Shown in pieces: positions 5,184 through 6,328 of a stretch of 6,328 nt of DNA (positions within the stretch are counted from its first letter, which is position 1; each line of letters begins with the position of its first letter). The stretch lies in contig JAUPVN010000055.1 in NCBI GenBank assembly GCA_030917025.1, forward strand, positions 1 to 6,328, written 5' to 3'. Below the pieces are notes generated by a model. The model was not told the origin of the DNA and did no database searches. It saw only the letters and a program-made list of their open reading frames with translations. Both the position numbers and the translations under genes were made by a program. This stretch comes from Patescibacteria group bacterium (lineage in GTDB: Bacteria > Patescibacteriota > Saccharimonadia > Saccharimonadales > CAIOMD01).

Positions 5184-5733
5184 AACAATATTTTTTGCAC
5201 TTTGGTTTTTTTTGCCAGCTGCTATAGCAAATGTAACACCAATTTTTGCCGCCCATATATCTTTTTTAAAAAAATACGACTACCCTATAGATTTTTACAA
5301 AACATATAAAGGCAAGCGTATTTTTGGCGCGCACAAAACCATACGTGGCTTTATGGTTGGAATAGTTTTTGCAACTATAACACTTTGGCTGCAGCAAATT
5401 ATTGTAAACAATAGCAGTTTTATTGCTGACCTAACTTCTCAAACAGATTACAGCGCACTACCAGTGTTAATTGTAGGGCCACTGTTTGGCATTGGAGCAC
5501 TTTTTGGTGATGCTATAGAAAGTTTTTTTAAGCGCCAACGCGGTATTAAGCCTGGAGATGGCTGGTTTCCATTTGATCAAACAGATTATATAATTGGCGG
5601 AGCTTTAGCCACCATGCCCTTTATTAAATTATCTATTTTGCAATATTTTATACTAATTATAATATGGCTAATTATTCATTTAATAGCATCATTTATTGGC
5701 TTTAAGCTACACCTTAAAGAAAAACCCATCTAA
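5176..5733 (+). CDS. carS: CarS-like CDP-archaeol synthase family (CTP:lipid-phosphate cytidylyltransferase)
   Basis: CarS (DUF46) enzymes transfer CMP from CTP to a lipid phosphate, making the CDP-lipid used by CDP-alcohol phosphatidyltransferases. In archaea the substrate is the geranylgeranyl ether lipid phosphate. The 185-residue protein has about five helices and the CarS blocks: LPAAIANVTPIF at 13-24, FGAHKTIRG at 50-58 (K54, R57), FGDAIESFFKRQRG at 110-123 and the distal PFDQTDYIIGG at 132-142. The KR-x-G...DQxD pattern is the counterpart of the KD...DRxD signature of bacterial CdsA, from which this protein differs. Length is close to archaeal CarS. The ATG at 5176 overlaps the PHP gene by 8 bases, with only a weak TAGG (5164-5167) ribosome binding site. 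No ether-lipid genes are in the window, so it may act on ordinary phosphatidic acid. Transfer from archaea is possible but base use looks like its neighbours. Confidence 0.88.
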   Translation: MFETIFFALWFFLPAAIANVTPIFAAHISFLKKYDYPIDFYKTYKGKRIFGAHKTIRGFMVGIVFATITLWLQQIIVNNSSFIADLTSQTDYSALPVLIVGPLFGIGALFGDAIESFFKRQRGIKPGDGWFPFDQTDYIIGGALATMPFIKLSILQYFILIIIWLIIHLIASFIGFKLHLKEKPI

Positions 5734-5734
5734 A

Positions 5735-6328
5735 CTACATCTTGTTGGGGGCGGTTATGCCCAAAATATGCAAACCAGCCTTTAACGTATCGGCGTAGCG
5801 CTCTACTAACAGTTTACGGATTGGCTCGCGCGTGTCTCCTATTACTTTGCTGTTTTCATAAAATCTGTTAAAAATCTGGGTTAGTTCGTATAAATATGTA
5901 CAAATATGATGCGGCATTAGCTCGTTTACGGCCAAGTCTACCACTCCTTTATATCGTAATAATTGCTGGGCCAAAGCTCGTTCAAAATCATCTAAACCAT
6001 TTGTAACATCAGACTTTTCTACGCTAGATTTTTGCAAAATACTACGCGCTCTAGCATGAGCATATTGCAAATAAGGGCCACTATTGCCAGCCAGGCTAAT
6101 AGATTCATCTGGATTATATACAATATCGCCACCTATTCTTTGCTTTAAAAATGCATATTTTATTGCACCAATAGCAACATCTTTGTTATCTTTACCAGAA
6201 TTTTGAGCATTTGCAGAAATTGCAGATTCTATAATATCGTTGGCCATTAAAACATTGCCTTTTCGGCTACTCATTTTTTTAACACCAACAAGTTTTATCA
6301 TACCGTGGGTTAAATGAGTTGTGCGCTG
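5735..6328 (-). CDS. argS: Arginyl-tRNA synthetase, C-terminal part (5' end beyond window)
   Basis: ArgRS charges tRNA-Arg with arginine using ATP. The frame is open through the right edge, so the first visible codon is internal and the ATG at 6301 is not the start. The visible 198 residues begin QRTTHLTHGMIK. KMSSRKG at 18-24 is the KMSKS-type ATP loop of class I synthetases, here in the K-M-S-S-R form. GPYLQYAHARARS at 84-96 is a hallmark of ArgRS. The last 90 or so residues form the all-helical DALR anticodon-binding domain, with FNRFYEN and the typical C-terminal LGITAPNKM. The C-terminus is therefore intact. The stop codon (5737-5735) is one base from the stop of the convergent carS-like gene, with no terminator between them. 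Confidence 0.95.
   Translation of the reverse strand, partial: QRTTHLTHGMIKLVGVKKMSSRKGNVLMANDIIESAISANAQNSGKDNKDVAIGAIKYAFLKQRIGGDIVYNPDESISLAGNSGPYLQYAHARARSILQKSSVEKSDVTNGLDDFERALAQQLLRYKGVVDLAVNELMPHHICTYLYELTQIFNRFYENSKVIGDTREPIRKLLVERYADTLKAGLHILGITAPNKM

Noticed and set aside
6299..6301. ATG at 6301 as the start of the right-hand gene
   Set aside because: The frame stays open to 6328 and the upstream residues (QRTTHLTHG) fit ArgRS, so this methionine is internal.

Overview
The window is AT-rich (roughly one third G+C by eye), gene-dense and bacterial. The -10 boxes are bacterial (TATAAT), some genes have AGGAG-type ribosome binding sites, and TGA is a real stop: it ends two genes in overlap with the next start, so this is not a UGA=Gly lineage such as Gracilibacteria or SR1. 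Low G+C, short genes, near-zero spacing, leaderless-looking starts and an archaeal-type CDP-lipid synthase suggest a Patescibacteria/CPR genome, perhaps Saccharibacteria-like. That placement is inference, because no taxonomic marker was compared.

Layout. Positions 1-52 (minus) hold the first 17 codons of an unidentified gene that runs off the left edge, preceded by an AT-rich spacer with a palindrome. Then come, all on the minus strand, an ICMT/PEMT-like membrane methyltransferase (202-627), aspartate carbamoyltransferase pyrB (647-1615), a roughly 140-base leader region holding a promoter, a possible leader ORF and an intrinsic terminator, and a GltS-type Na+/glutamate symporter (1758-3098). 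A divergent promoter region (3099-3194) follows. On the plus strand are a YhhQ-type queuosine-precursor transporter (3195-3863) and a tightly coupled trio: a CDP-alcohol phosphatidyltransferase of PIP-synthase/archaetidylinositol-phosphate-synthase type (3901-4530), a small PHP-domain phosphoesterase (4527-5183) and a CarS-like CDP-lipid synthase (5176-5733). The 3' third of argS (5735-6328, minus) converges on carS with a single base between the two stop codons.

How they fit. The trio is the most interesting part. CarS-like enzymes activate a lipid phosphate with CTP, and the CDP-alcohol phosphatidyltransferase swaps CMP for a polar head group. If that head group carries a phosphate, a phosphatase must remove it. 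The PHP protein is encoded between the two enzymes with overlaps on both sides and has a complete set of metal ligands, so it is a good candidate for that step. This would be a compact head-group module using an archaeal-type activating enzyme in a bacterium.

Regulation. Two genes (gltS and the phosphatidyltransferase) have a TATAAT box ending only 6-7 bases before the ATG, which predicts leaderless mRNAs. In contrast, pyrB has a leader with an intrinsic terminator just before its strong ribosome binding site, and a short ORF reads exactly through that terminator, an arrangement like a translation-coupled attenuator. No tRNA, rRNA, CRISPR array or insertion sequence was seen.
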